64,000 nucleotides of DNA from Xanthobacteraceae bacterium (GTDB taxonomy: Bacteria > Pseudomonadota > Alphaproteobacteria > Rhizobiales > Xanthobacteraceae): contig JARLJA010000208.1 in NCBI GenBank assembly GCA_031291445.1, positions 1 to 64,000 on the forward strand, written 5' to 3'. Positions 20,109 through 29,600 of the stretch are shown here, one piece after another. Each line of letters opens with the position of its first letter. The first letter of the stretch is position 1. The notes beneath the pieces were generated by a model. It was not told the DNA's origin. It made no database searches and saw only the letters and a program-made list of their open reading frames with translations. Position numbers and translations under genes: made by a program.

Positions 20109-20224
20109 GCGATCCTCGCCGTCAATTGTGAACAGAAGGTAGGCGCCCTCGGCGCGTTCCCCAAGGTCCGCGCCCTGTCGCAGTGATGGGTCCAGTGGAC
20201 CACGGAGAGCCGGCCGGGACCAGC

Positions 20225-21220
20225 TCAGTTGACGCCCGTTCGGAACATCGCCGTACGCCGAGCGACCGCCGCCAGCCGCGCCAGCGCATCCGCCAGCATC
20301 TGTTGCTCGACGTCGCGGCCGATCAGCACGATCCGGTTCTGCCGATCGCCGCTCGGCCAGGCCTTCAGATCAAGTGGCTGATGCAGCAGTCCCTGAACCA
20401 CGTGCAGGACGGTGGGCCGCGATGCGCCCGCGACGTCGAGCAGCGCCTTCATGCGCAGCAGCAGCGGGCCGAACAAAGTGATGGTGTGATCGAGCCAGGC
20501 CTCCAGCGCGTCCGGCGCGATGGCGCCGGAAAACGCGAGGGAGGCGGTGGCAAAGGCCGTCGGCTCCGCGGAGGGAATCATGGCGGTCGTCGACGCCCGC
20601 GGCAGGTCGAGGCTGTCGGGCCAGAACGCAGCCATCGACGCCTGCCCCGGCCGCACGACCTGCTGCGCCGCGTGGGGATTGAGGGCGCTCAGCGCCTGCC
20701 GTGCGGTGGCGATTTCGTCGGCGGCCACCAGATCGGTCTTGGCCAGCAGCAGCCGGTCGGCCAGCGCCACCTGCATCCGCGCTTCCGCGTGCTGCTTCAG
20801 CGTCGCCGCGGCGGCGCGGACGTCGACCACGGTGACGATCCCGGCGAAGGCGAAATGGCGGTTGAAGGCAACGTCGGCGATCAGGCCCTCGAGCACGGCG
20901 GCGGGATCCGCCAGCCCGCTGGTCTCGACCACCACGCGCTCGAACGGCGGCAGGTGGCCCTGGCGCGCGCGCCGCAGCAGGTTGGCCAGCGCCGGCGCCA
21001 GCGCGCCCTTCGCCCGGCAACACAGGCACCCCGCCTCCAGCATCACCACCGGCTCGGCCGGGCCCTGCTCCATCAGCAGGTGATCGAGCCCGACCTCGCC
21101 GGCCTCGTTGATGACCACCGCGGTGTCGCTGAACTCCGGCGTCGTCAGCAGGCCGTTCAGCACCGTGGTCTTGCCGGCCCCGAGAAACCCGGTCAGCAGG
21201 ACCAGCGGGATGCGGCTCAT
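20225..21220 (-). CDS. CobW/COG0523-family G3E GTPase
   Basis: A 331-residue metallochaperone GTPase. Walker A GFLGAGKT is at 11-18, the metal-binding CxCC motif is Cys65-Leu-Cys67-Cys68 (GCLCC), and VVETSGLADP is the Walker B-like segment. A C-terminal CobW_C domain is present. Its start overlaps the CinA-like gene stop (ATGA), so the two are coupled. Such proteins deliver Zn, Co or Fe to client enzymes; the amidohydrolase nearby could be a client. There is a 116-nt gap before the next operon gene. Confidence 0.9.
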   Translation of the reverse strand: MSRIPLVLLTGFLGAGKTTVLNGLLTTPEFSDTAVVINEAGEVGLDHLLMEQGPAEPVVMLEAGCLCCRAKGALAPALANLLRRARQGHLPPFERVVVETSGLADPAAVLEGLIADVAFNRHFAFAGIVTVVDVRAAAATLKQHAEARMQVALADRLLLAKTDLVAADEIATARQALSALNPHAAQQVVRPGQASMAAFWPDSLDLPRASTTAMIPSAEPTAFATASLAFSGAIAPDALEAWLDHTITLFGPLLLRMKALLDVAGASRPTVLHVVQGLLHQPLDLKAWPSGDRQNRIVLIGRDVEQQMLADALARLAAVARRTAMFRTGVN

Positions 21221-21747
21221 GCGTCGATTTGCCGGTGCAGCAGGCGGATCGCCGCCGCCACCGCCTCCAGCCGCACATTGTCGCGGCTGCCGGAGAACAC
21301 GTGGCGTTCGGCCAGCAGCGGGGCGTCCCTGCGGGCGGCCGCGATGAAGATGGTGCCGACCGGATTCTTGGCGTTGCCGCCGCCGGGGCCGGCATAGCCG
21401 GTGACGGCGACGGTCACCGCCGCGCCGGAGTTCGACAGCAGCCCCTCCGCCAGCCCCTGGGTCACTTCGGCGCTGACGGCGCCATGCCTGGCGGAGACCT
21501 CCTCCGCCACGCCGAGCCCGGTGGCCTTGGCGGATTCGTGATAGAGCACATAGCCGCGATCGAACACCTGCGAGGCGCCGGAGACCGACGTCAGGCAGGC
21601 GCTGACCAGGCCGGCGGTGACGGTTTCGGCGGCGGCGAGACGAATGCCCTTCCGCTTCGCCGCATCGAGCGCGGCCGACGCCGCGGCCAAGAGCTCCGCG
21701 GGAAAAATTGTCTCACCCTCGTTGAGGAAGTTTCCAGTCGACGCCAT
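21217..21747 (-). CDS. CinA C-terminal domain amidohydrolase (PncC-like)
   Basis: A 176-residue stand-alone CinA_C domain, the fold of nicotinamide-nucleotide amidase, which converts NMN to nicotinate mononucleotide. The family motif AESCTGG is AETVTAG here (Glu41, Thr42, Val43), so the expected Ser and Cys are replaced; DRGYVLYHESAKATGLGV and TGYAGPGGG are conserved. The ATG at 21747 is chosen because upstream frame crosses repeat DNA. It overlaps the CobW gene by 4 nt and is divergent from the MocR gene. A deamidase on a nucleotide-like amide is plausible but the active site is altered. Confidence 0.8.
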   Translation of the reverse strand: MASTGNFLNEGETIFPAELLAAASAALDAAKRKGIRLAAAETVTAGLVSACLTSVSGASQVFDRGYVLYHESAKATGLGVAEEVSARHGAVSAEVTQGLAEGLLSNSGAAVTVAVTGYAGPGGGNAKNPVGTIFIAAARRDAPLLAERHVFSGSRDNVRLEAVAAAIRLLHRQIDA

Positions 21748-21954
21748 CGGGCCACTCTCATCGGTTATGCGGTCGTCCCGACGATGGGTATCAGGCACGG
21801 CCTGTGTCAACACGCGCCGGGGCCTGGCTCCAGCAAGTGGCCACGAACTGGACCTGTGTTTGCCGCGGCGGTCGCGCGGCAGGTCCTTGGTCCGGTTCGT
21901 GAGCACACGGCCGAGACCTGGCGACATCCGCCCGACGGACCGTGATGATGAATG

Positions 21955-22100
21955 CTCCCTCCCCCCTTGTGGGGGAGGGTCGGGGAGGGGGGTAAGCCGC
22001 AAACTCTGAATGGATGTGAGGGCGGACGGAGCGAGCCGTCGCGCTGCGGCTTCTCCATCACCCCCCTCCCTAACCCTCCCCCACAAGGGGGGGAGGGAAC
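21955..22100. repeat. MITE-like dispersed element, copy 1
   Basis: About 146 bp with long terminal inverted repeats (TCCCTCCCCCCTTGTGGGGG at one end, its complement at the other). A near-identical copy in opposite orientation is at 61048-61191. The core contains a segment rich in GCCGC and CACAT. It lies in the divergent promoter region of the CinA-like and MocR genes and may influence their expression. No transposase is encoded. Confidence 0.85.
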
Positions 22101-22185
22101 AGGCCCGGGCACGACGGGCGTGACGAAGTCTCCAACGCCGGCCCGGTTTTATTGCCGGCGATCCTGGGCTAGACCTTTCAGGGCC

Positions 22186-23694
22186 ATGCTCATTTCCCTC
22201 GACCGCGCCAGCCCCGACAGCCTGCAGGAGCAGATCTTCACCCGGATCCGCGAGCAGATCGTGGCCGGCGTGCTGCGCCCGGGATCGCCGCTGCCGTCGT
22301 CACGGCTGCTCGCCGAGCAGCTCAGGGTCTCCCGCAATTCGGTGATCTTCGGCTACGAGCGCCTCGTCAACGAGGGCTATCTGGTCTCCCGGCCCACGGT
22401 GGGCACCTTCGTGGCGGAAACCTTGCCCGACCCGGCGGTCGGCGCAACGCCGTCCGACGCTGCCGAGAGCGTTCCGGAGGCCCTGGAACCGCACGGAACG
22501 CCGGTCTTTTCCGGGCGCCAGCACGCCATCCTCAACACCTCCAGCATCCCGATCGATTTCTGGACCCAGCGCACCGACCCGCGCGCCTTTCCGCTGAAGA
22601 CCTGGCGCCGCGTGATCATGCAGTCGCTGGCCGCCGCCGGGCACAATCTCACGGAATACGGCGATCCCTGCGGGCTGATGGCGCTGCGCACCGAGGTGGC
22701 CGAGCATGTCGGCAACACCCGCGGCATCCGGGTGCGGCCGGAGCAGGTGGTGATCCTCGCCGGCGCCCAGCTCGCGCTCAACCTGGTGCTGCGCCTGCTG
22801 GCCGCCCAGGGCGACGAGATCGTGGTGGAGAACCCCTGCAACCAGGGCGCGGCCTACCTGTTCGAGAGCCACCACATGCGGCTGCGGCCGATCGCGATCG
22901 ATCGCGCCGGCATCGATGCCGCGGCGGTGGCCGCCACCGACGCGCGGCTGGTGTATCTGACGCCCTCGCATCAGTTTCCCATGGGCGCGACGCTGTCGCT
23001 GGAGCGGCGGCGCGCCATCCTGCGCTGGGCGCAGCGCACCGGCGCCTATGTGATCGAGGACGACTACGACAGCGAGTTTCGCTACGATGGCGCGCCGCTG
23101 CCGGCGATGAAGGCGCTCGGTCCCGATCACGTCATCTATCTCGGCACCTTCTCCAAATCGCTCGGCGCCGGCCTGCGCACCGGCTTCGCGATTTTCCCCG
23201 AGCATCTGGTCGACGCCGCCGCGACGGCGAAAGCGCTGCTCGACAACGGCCAGGTCTGGCTCGAACAGGCGGCGCTGGCGCGCTTCATGCAGGGCGGCGG
23301 CTTCGTGCGGCACCTGCGGCGCTGCCAGCAGCACTACTTTTCCCGGCGCAATGCCCTGATCAGCCGGATGCGCGAACGCTTCGGCGACATCGACCTCTTG
23401 GGCACCGACGCGGGCACCCACATCGCCTGGCGGCTGCCGGCTTCGCTCACGCCGGCCCATACCATCAAGGCGATCGCGCGGACCCGCAACATCGGCGTCT
23501 ACACCGTGCAGTCCGGCGGCGGCCACGAATACGACGGATCGCAGTTCGAGGCGAACTGGCTGCTGCTCGGCTACGCCTCGCTGACCGAGGACCAGATCCG
23601 CGCCGGCATCGATCGCCTCGCGGAGGCGTTGAAGACCAGCGAGAGCGTCCATGGCGGCGTGCAGCATGCGCGCACGCCGCTGGCGCCGATTTAA
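22186..23694 (+). CDS. MocR-type regulator (GntR helix-turn-helix fused to aminotransferase fold)
   Basis: A 502-residue PLP-dependent transcription factor. The GntR winged helix covers about residues 10-78 (RIREQIVAGVLRPGSPLPSS, then TVGTFVAE). The fold-type I domain follows, with the PLP-binding Lys324 in TFSKSLGAGLRTGF and YVIEDDYDSEFRY. ATG 22186 lies just after the repeat and fits the domain start. Divergent orientation from the CinA-CobW-decarboxylase-dehydrogenase genes makes it their likely regulator. MocR proteins usually sense PLP adducts of amines or amino acids, which hints at the nature of the pathway substrate. Confidence 0.92.
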   Translation: MLISLDRASPDSLQEQIFTRIREQIVAGVLRPGSPLPSSRLLAEQLRVSRNSVIFGYERLVNEGYLVSRPTVGTFVAETLPDPAVGATPSDAAESVPEALEPHGTPVFSGRQHAILNTSSIPIDFWTQRTDPRAFPLKTWRRVIMQSLAAAGHNLTEYGDPCGLMALRTEVAEHVGNTRGIRVRPEQVVILAGAQLALNLVLRLLAAQGDEIVVENPCNQGAAYLFESHHMRLRPIAIDRAGIDAAAVAATDARLVYLTPSHQFPMGATLSLERRRAILRWAQRTGAYVIEDDYDSEFRYDGAPLPAMKALGPDHVIYLGTFSKSLGAGLRTGFAIFPEHLVDAAATAKALLDNGQVWLEQAALARFMQGGGFVRHLRRCQQHYFSRRNALISRMRERFGDIDLLGTDAGTHIAWRLPASLTPAHTIKAIARTRNIGVYTVQSGGGHEYDGSQFEANWLLLGYASLTEDQIRAGIDRLAEALKTSESVHGGVQHARTPLAPI

Positions 23695-23797
23695 CGGCTT
23701 CGTGGTCGTTGGAACGGGCCCCCCGGAACCGGCGTCTCGGGAAAACGCTTGCACATCGAGGATCGCAAACCGCGCCGTGCAGCAATAGATTGATGGC

Positions 23798-24820
23798 ATG
23801 AAAAAGATCGGATTCCTCTCCTTCGGGCATTGGACGCCCTCGCCGCAATCGCAGACCCGCTCGGCCGCGGACGCGCTGCTGCAATCCATCGACCTCGCCG
23901 TGGCCGCCGAACAGCTGGGCGCGGACGGCGCCTACTTCCGGGTCCATCACTTCGCCCGCCAGCTCGCCTCGCCGTTTCCGCTGTTGGCGGCGGTCGGCGC
24001 AAGGACCAGCCGGATCGAGATCGGCACGGCGGTGATCGACATGCGCTACGAGAATCCGCTCTACATGGCCGAGGATGCCGGCGCCGCCGATCTCATCGCC
24101 GGCGGCCGACTGCAGCTCGGCATCAGCCGAGGCTCGCCCGAGCAGGTGATCGATGGCTGGCGGTATTTCGGCTATCAGCCCGCCGAGGGCCAGACCGACG
24201 CCGACATGGGCCGGCGTCATGCGGAGGCGTTGCTGGACCTCTTGCACGGCAAAGGCTTCGCCCGGCCGAATCCGACGCCGATGTTTCCAAATCCGCCCGG
24301 CTTGCTGCGCCTGGAGCCCCATTCCGAGGGGCTGCGGGAGCGAATCTGGTGGGGCGCCGGCTCGAACGCCACGGCGGTCTGGGCGGCAAAGCTCGGCATG
24401 AACCTGCAGAGCTCGACGCTCAAGAACGACGAGACGGGCGAGGCCTTCCACGTGCAGCAGGCGGCGCAGATCCGCGCCTACCGCGCCGCCTGGAAGGAGG
24501 CGGGCCACGAGCGCGAGCCGCGGGTCTCGGTCAGCCGCAGTATCTTCGCGCTGGTCGACGATCGCGACCGCGCCTATTTCGCGGGCGCGGGCGACGGTGA
24601 CGACCAGATCGGATTCATCGACGCCAACACGCGCGCGATCTTCGGCCGCAGCTACGCCGCCGAGCCGGATGCCCTGGTCGAACAGCTCAAGCGGGACGAG
24701 GCCATCGCCGAAGCCGACACATTGCTGCTGACCGTGCCCAACCAGCTCGGCGTCGCCTACAATGCCCATGTCATCGAGGCGATCCTGACCCAGGTGGCGC
24801 CGGCCATGGGATGGCGCTGA
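23798..24820 (+). CDS. LLM-class flavin-dependent monooxygenase
   Basis: A 340-residue luciferase-like TIM-barrel protein with start KIGFLSFGHW, GADGAYFRVHHFARQLASPF, GTAVIDMRYENPLYMAEDAG and GISRGSPEQVIDGW. These are typical of bacterial luciferase-type oxygenases that use reduced FMN or F420. It follows the MocR gene by 103 nt on the same strand, so it could be autoregulated with it and add an oxygenation step to the adjacent pathway. Substrate unknown. Confidence 0.88.
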   Translation: MKKIGFLSFGHWTPSPQSQTRSAADALLQSIDLAVAAEQLGADGAYFRVHHFARQLASPFPLLAAVGARTSRIEIGTAVIDMRYENPLYMAEDAGAADLIAGGRLQLGISRGSPEQVIDGWRYFGYQPAEGQTDADMGRRHAEALLDLLHGKGFARPNPTPMFPNPPGLLRLEPHSEGLRERIWWGAGSNATAVWAAKLGMNLQSSTLKNDETGEAFHVQQAAQIRAYRAAWKEAGHEREPRVSVSRSIFALVDDRDRAYFAGAGDGDDQIGFIDANTRAIFGRSYAAEPDALVEQLKRDEAIAEADTLLLTVPNQLGVAYNAHVIEAILTQVAPAMGWR

Positions 24821-24859
24821 CGAGGCGGTCCGGCATGTCCGGCTTGAAGCGATCCCGCG

Positions 24860-25342
24860 TTGAGCCTTGCCATCACCAAGGAAGAGGGTGCCGAAACCGC
24901 GTCGGAGACCTTGCTGCCCGATCGGCCGGTTTCACCTCACCCGAACCTCGTCACGGTCGCGGGCTTGAAAGCTCTGGAAGTCCAGCTCCACCAGACGCGC
25001 GCGGCCTACGAGGCCGCACAGAAGATCGAAGAGGTGAATGAACGGCGGCGGCAATCGGCAATCCCGTTGCGTGATATGCGCTACTTCGCGGCGCGCCTTC
25101 GCACCGCGCAGGTCGTCAGCGATCCCACGTCGAGCGACACGGTTGCCTTTGGCAGCACGGTGACCTTCCGGCGCGACGATGGGCGCGTCCAGACATATCG
25201 CATCGTCGGAGAGGACGAAGCGGACCCCAAGTCCGGCTCGATTTCCTTCGTGTCGCCGGTGGCACGACTTCTGATGGGCAAGGCGGTCGGCGATGTCGTC
25301 GGGGCGTCCGATCAGGAGCTCGAGATCATTTCGATCTCATAG
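24860..25342 (+). CDS. GreA/GreB-family elongation-factor-like protein
   Basis: A 160-residue protein with a GreA C-terminal domain: VTFRRDDGRVQTYRIVGEDE, ADPKSGSISFVSPVARLLMG and GKAVGDVV. The N-terminal helical part is shorter and lacks the acidic tip (SENAEY in GreA), so it would not stimulate RNA cleavage normally. It could be an Rnk- or Gfh-like modulator binding the RNA polymerase secondary channel. The start appears to be TTG at 24860 with no clear ribosome site. It is 39 nt after the monooxygenase gene. Confidence 0.7.
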   Translation: MSLAITKEEGAETASETLLPDRPVSPHPNLVTVAGLKALEVQLHQTRAAYEAAQKIEEVNERRRQSAIPLRDMRYFAARLRTAQVVSDPTSSDTVAFGSTVTFRRDDGRVQTYRIVGEDEADPKSGSISFVSPVARLLMGKAVGDVVGASDQELEIISIS

Positions 25343-25553
25343 GCCCCACCACATGTGGCTGAAGCTGGAATGGCCGCCGCGGGTCGATGTCGCGCCACTC
25401 CCTGCGCTGCTTGCGCCGCGAGGCGGCGGTGAACTCGTTGAGCACCTGCACGCTGAGCTTGCCTCCGCGGGCCAATAGCTCTCGCGCGGGCGACCTGGCT
25501 TCCAGTCTGCTGGGCGTGGGCGAGAATGTTGGTATCGGAAAACGCCCCTACCG
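25343..25553 (-). pseudogene. Decayed PIN-domain (VapC-like) toxin
   Basis: Directly after the antitoxin stop, one frame reads GAFSDTNILAHAQQTGSQVA, the conserved start of a PIN toxin with its first Asp. The homology continues in a different frame as ARELLARGGKLSVQVLNEFT and RKQRREWRDI, then is lost. There is no start codon, one frameshift, and the C-terminal half is missing. The toxin is dead, which leaves the antitoxin an orphan. Confidence 0.75.
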
Positions 25554-25781
25554 GTCGTTGGCCTCGTCACGATCAAAGCGATACCCTTCGGGTGCGGTCC
25601 AGCGCCGCGCGGCCATCCGATCGAGCGCCCGGCGACGCTGATCTTCCCTGGCTTCGATCTCGACGACCCCGCTCCTGGCCGCAACTACCTTGAGCTCATC
25701 GCCTTCCTTGAGCCCGAGTTGTTCGACCAGCGCCTTGGGCAGCCGCACTGCGAGGTCGTTGCCCCATCTGGAAACCCGCAT
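25548..25781 (-). CDS. AbrB/MazE-type antitoxin (orphan)
   Basis: A 77-residue swapped-hairpin AbrB DNA-binding protein starting MRVSRWGNDLAVRLPKALVE and containing LGLKEGDELKVV. The C-terminal tail RWTAPEGYRFDRDEANDR would bind a PIN toxin. GGAGG lies just before the ATG at 25781; a longer frame upstream is not supported. Its partner toxin downstream is frameshifted and truncated. It may persist as a stand-alone repressor. Confidence 0.85.
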   Translation of the reverse strand: MRVSRWGNDLAVRLPKALVEQLGLKEGDELKVVAARSGVVEIEAREDQRRRALDRMAARRWTAPEGYRFDRDEANDR

Positions 25782-25863
25782 TGCCGCCTCCGATGATATC
25801 TTCTTGTCGCTGTATATTCGTATGCTGGATGCCGCCATTTATCAAAAGCTTGGGACGCGAGTG

Positions 25864-25894
25864 ACCGTGCAGTCTGGCGGCGACCACGAATACG
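25864..25894 (+). pseudogene. 31-nt fragment matching the MocR gene C-terminus
   Basis: This segment (translated TVQSGGDHEY) matches 23503-23533 of the MocR gene (TVQSGGGHEY) at 29 of 31 bases. The flanking sequence does not match. It is probably the last trace of a second MocR-family gene eroded at this island border. Confidence 0.5.
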
Positions 25895-26047
25895 CCTCCG
25901 CAAGTTTCTTCTCCCGGTTGCGCCCAACAGCGAAAAAGTACCACACTGTTGCCACAGGGCAGCAACGCAAGGCATTTGGAGTACGTCGCAATCTTTCTCA
26001 ACCTGCGCGACGGTAACCTGAGCCGCTTGCTTATTTGGGAGTCTCCA

Positions 26048-26662
26048 GTGGCAGAGATCGTCTATGTCTTGATCAATGAAGCCATGCCGGGGCTTGTTAA
26101 GATTGGCCGCACAAATTCCGATTTAGCCAGCAGAATCCGTGGCCTCTATTCCACGGGAGTGCCGCTGCCGTTCGAGCTCTTCTACGCCTGCGAAGTAGCG
26201 AATTCGAAGTTCGTGGAAGATAGCTTGCATGAGGCCTTTGGCGACCACCGCGTCAGCAAGAATCGCGAGTTCTTCCGCCTCGCTCCCGAGCGAGCCCGCG
26301 CGGCATTGGGCTTGGCCGCGCTCAAGGAAGTAAAACTGGGCGATGAGATCTTTGAAAATAGTGAAGTCAAAGCAGAGGTAGAGGCTGCAAAGCGTCGATT
26401 GAGGTTTCGCTTTTCAATGGTCGGCATACCTGCGGGCACCGAACTTCAGCTCTATAGCGACCCCACCATTATATGCACAACGGTGGACGATACCAACAAG
26501 GTGAACTTCAAGGGCGACGTCACCTCCCTGTCTGACGCAGCATTGCAAGCCATCAACGCCATGGGATACGACTGGCCCAGCGCGTCCGGCCCCTGGGAAT
26601 GGAGCTACCAAGGCAAACGTCTGGACGAGTTGCGGAGAGAGATCGAAGACAAAGCTGACTGA
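26048..26662 (+). CDS. GIY-YIG nuclease-family protein with C-terminal RAMA-like domain
   Basis: A 204-residue protein. Residues 4-90 form a GIY-YIG domain of the T5orf172/Mug113 type: VYVLIN, GLVKIGRT with Arg21, Arg32, and Glu74 in NREFF. Residues 118-195 (TELQLYSDPTIICTTVDD, VTSLSDAALQAINAMG, WEWSYQG) resemble RAMA/DUF4357 modules found with restriction-modification systems. The GTG at 26048 with GGGAG 6 nt upstream is favoured. It ends 8 nt before the hsdR stop in convergent orientation. I infer a defence-associated nuclease, possibly reading modified DNA. Confidence 0.75.
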   Translation: MAEIVYVLINEAMPGLVKIGRTNSDLASRIRGLYSTGVPLPFELFYACEVANSKFVEDSLHEAFGDHRVSKNREFFRLAPERARAALGLAALKEVKLGDEIFENSEVKAEVEAAKRRLRFRFSMVGIPAGTELQLYSDPTIICTTVDDTNKVNFKGDVTSLSDAALQAINAMGYDWPSASGPWEWSYQGKRLDELRREIEDKAD

Positions 26663-26670
26663 ACATGCGG

Positions 26671-29600
26671 TCACGCCACCGCGCTGTCATTGATCGCCTT
26701 GATCCTGGCAAACAGCTGCGTGACCTTGGCGTCGTCGAACAGCTGATCGGGCCCGGTTGGGGCTACGCCGGTGAACGGCGGCTCGTAGAGCACCGCTGGG
26801 TCCATCATTCCGTTGTGGGTCAGATGCTCGATGACCATGTTGATGAACTCGATCTGCGCCGCGGTCGCGGTCCCGCCGGCGAGAAAGTCGCTGAAGGCCT
26901 CGCTGACCGCGCTGCGCTCCAGTCCGACCAGCGAGCGGACGAAGCGGCCGAAACCCTGGCTGGTCTCGCGGGCGCGCTCGATGTCACCGGCCTCGCCGAC
27001 GCCCGCATCCAACAGCAGCTTTTCGAGCTCCTGAAGGTCGGTCGGGGTGAGGGGTTTGCCCTGCCGCAGCTTGTGAAGCACGATGTGGTCTTCATGGGCC
27101 TTGAGAAAGTGGCGGGCCTTCTGCTTGAAGCGGGCGAAGTCGGCCTCCCCGACCTGCGGCAGCCCCATTTCGACGCCTTCGCCGATCTCGTCAGCGAAAT
27201 TCGAGTAGACCAGAGCCTTCCTGGTCTTCTCGATATGCTGCACCAGGTCCCTGAGCCGCAGCCGCACGAGTTCGAGCAGCGGCACGGTGATGCCTTCCCA
27301 CCAAAGGTCGGTCTGAATCTCCTCCAGCAGCACCGCCTGCTGCGCGATCGCCGGAATGCCGCTCTGGTCCTCCAGCGCCGAGGCGATCTCGCGAAGCTGC
27401 GTGCGCAAGGTCTCGAACCGCTTCGAGCCTCTGAGCAAAGCCAGTTCGAGCGAGAACATGAGAAGATCGAAACGCTTGGCCGGCTCAGTACCGAAATTCC
27501 GAGCCGACGGCAGGGGCGCGATCTCGTCGACCAGTTCCTCCCGCGTCTCGTCGTCGATCACGGTCCACGCCTCGGAAGCGCGGTACTTCTCGACGGCGCG
27601 TCGATGCTGGCGGACGATGAAGTTATCGAGGTTGAGGCCAGCGACGGTTTCCTGAAGCGTCCTGATCGCGTCAGCGCGAATCGCCGGTTCGCTTGGCGGC
27701 ACCTCGCCGGCGCCACCCGCCACATAGGGCGCCGCCTCGCCTTCCGCGAGTTCACGCTGCCGCTCGTGCTTCTTGTCCAGCGCCCGCACCAGATCGAGTC
27801 GCGCCGCGAACAGCCGCTCCGAAAGCGACTTCGCCGCGCTCGCTTCCTTCAGCTCGGGGTTGGCGCCGAAGAATTCGAGATTCTGGCAATAGTCGAAGAC
27901 GCGGAAGAATTCCTTGTCCTGGCCGGGACCGAAGAGATCGTGACACAGCCGGGTGCCGCGCCCCATCATCTGCCAGAACTTGGTCTTGGAGCGGACCGGC
28001 TTGAAGAACACCAGGTTCAGCACTTCCGGCACATCGATGCCGGTGTCGAGCATGTCGACGGAAATCGCGATATGCGGGGCCTTGTCCTTGTTCGAAAAAT
28101 CATCGATCAGCGTCTGGGCGTAGGCGCCGCTCTCATAGGTAATGACCCGCGCGAAATGTCCCTTAAGATCGGGATAGGCGGTGTTGAAGCGCTCCTCGAT
28201 GAACTTGGCGTGGGCCTGGTTCTTGGCGAAGATGATGGTCTTGCCCAATCGGTCGCCACCCTCGACCTTGAGACCATGCTGCATGAGGTGGGCGATGACG
28301 AGATCGACGGTGTCGATGTTGAACAGCCGCTTGTTGACCTCGGCGGCCTCAATGCTGTCGGGGATGTCGTCCTCGCCCCACTCCAGCATGTCCCACTGGT
28401 CTTTTTCTTCCTCAGTCAGGTCGTCGTAGCGCAGGCCCGACCGCACGATCTTGAGCGGAACCGAGATCGCCTTCGGGGGCACCAGATAGCCGTCCGCCAC
28501 CGCTTCATCGAGCGAGTAGGCGTCGGTCGGCACCCCATCCTCGAGGTCGAACAGCGAATAGGTGTTCTTGTCGATCTCGTCCTTCGGCGTCGCCGTCAGC
28601 CCGACCAGGAACGAGTCGAAGTATTCGAAGATGGCGCGAAAGCGCTGGTAGACGGACCGATGGGCCTCGTCGATGACGATCAGGTCGAAATGCCCGGGCC
28701 CGAACTTGGCCTTGCCCTCCTGCCGCCCGTCGATGAGGTTCATCATGGTCGGGTAGGTGGACAGGAACACGCGGCCCTCGCTGGTCCGCTCGGTGACCAG
28801 ATTGACCGGCGCCGAATCCGGCAGATGCGCCTTGAAGGCGGCAACCGCCTGGTTCACCAGCGCGACCCGGTCGGCGAGGAACAGCACCCGCTTGACCCAC
28901 CCGGTGCGCATGAGCAGATCGACCAGCGCAATCACCGTCCGGGTCTTGCCCGAGCCGGTGGCCATCACCAGCAACGCCTTGCGCTCGCCGTCCTGCTCGA
29001 AGCTGCGCGCCACATTGCGCACCGCCCGGTGCTGGTAGGGGCGCTCGATGATCTTGCCGTTGATGGTCTCGGACCCGAGCTTCTTGCGGCCGGTCCGGCG
29101 CTGGATGATGAGTTCGAGCTCGTCGCGCTTGTAGAAGCCGCCGATCTGGCGCGGCGGATAGCGCGTATCGTCCCAGATCCAGTGCTCGTAGCCGTTGGAG
29201 TAAAAGATCACCGGGCGCTGGCCGAACCGCGCCTCCAGCCGGTCGGCGTAGAGCTTGGCCTGCTGCTGGCCCTGGCGCGCGTCCTTGCGCGCCCGCTTGG
29301 CCTCGACCAGCCCCAGCGGCTTGCCGTCCGCGCCCCACAGCACGTAATCGACGAAGCCGACGCCTTCGGCGTTCGGCATTCCCTCGACCCGGAACTCGAT
29401 GTCGTCCGGCTTGTCCAGCGCCCAGCCGGCCTCGCGCAGCAAGAGGTCGATGTAGCGATCGCGGGTTTCGGCCTCGTTGTAGTCATGCCGGTCCGGCAGC
29501 GCCTCGCTGGCCTTGCGCGCGGCGGCGACCTCGGCGCGCAGGCGCTTCAACTCGTCGTCGAGGCTCTGCTTGTCCGTCAGAAGCCTCGTCAGTTCGCCGT

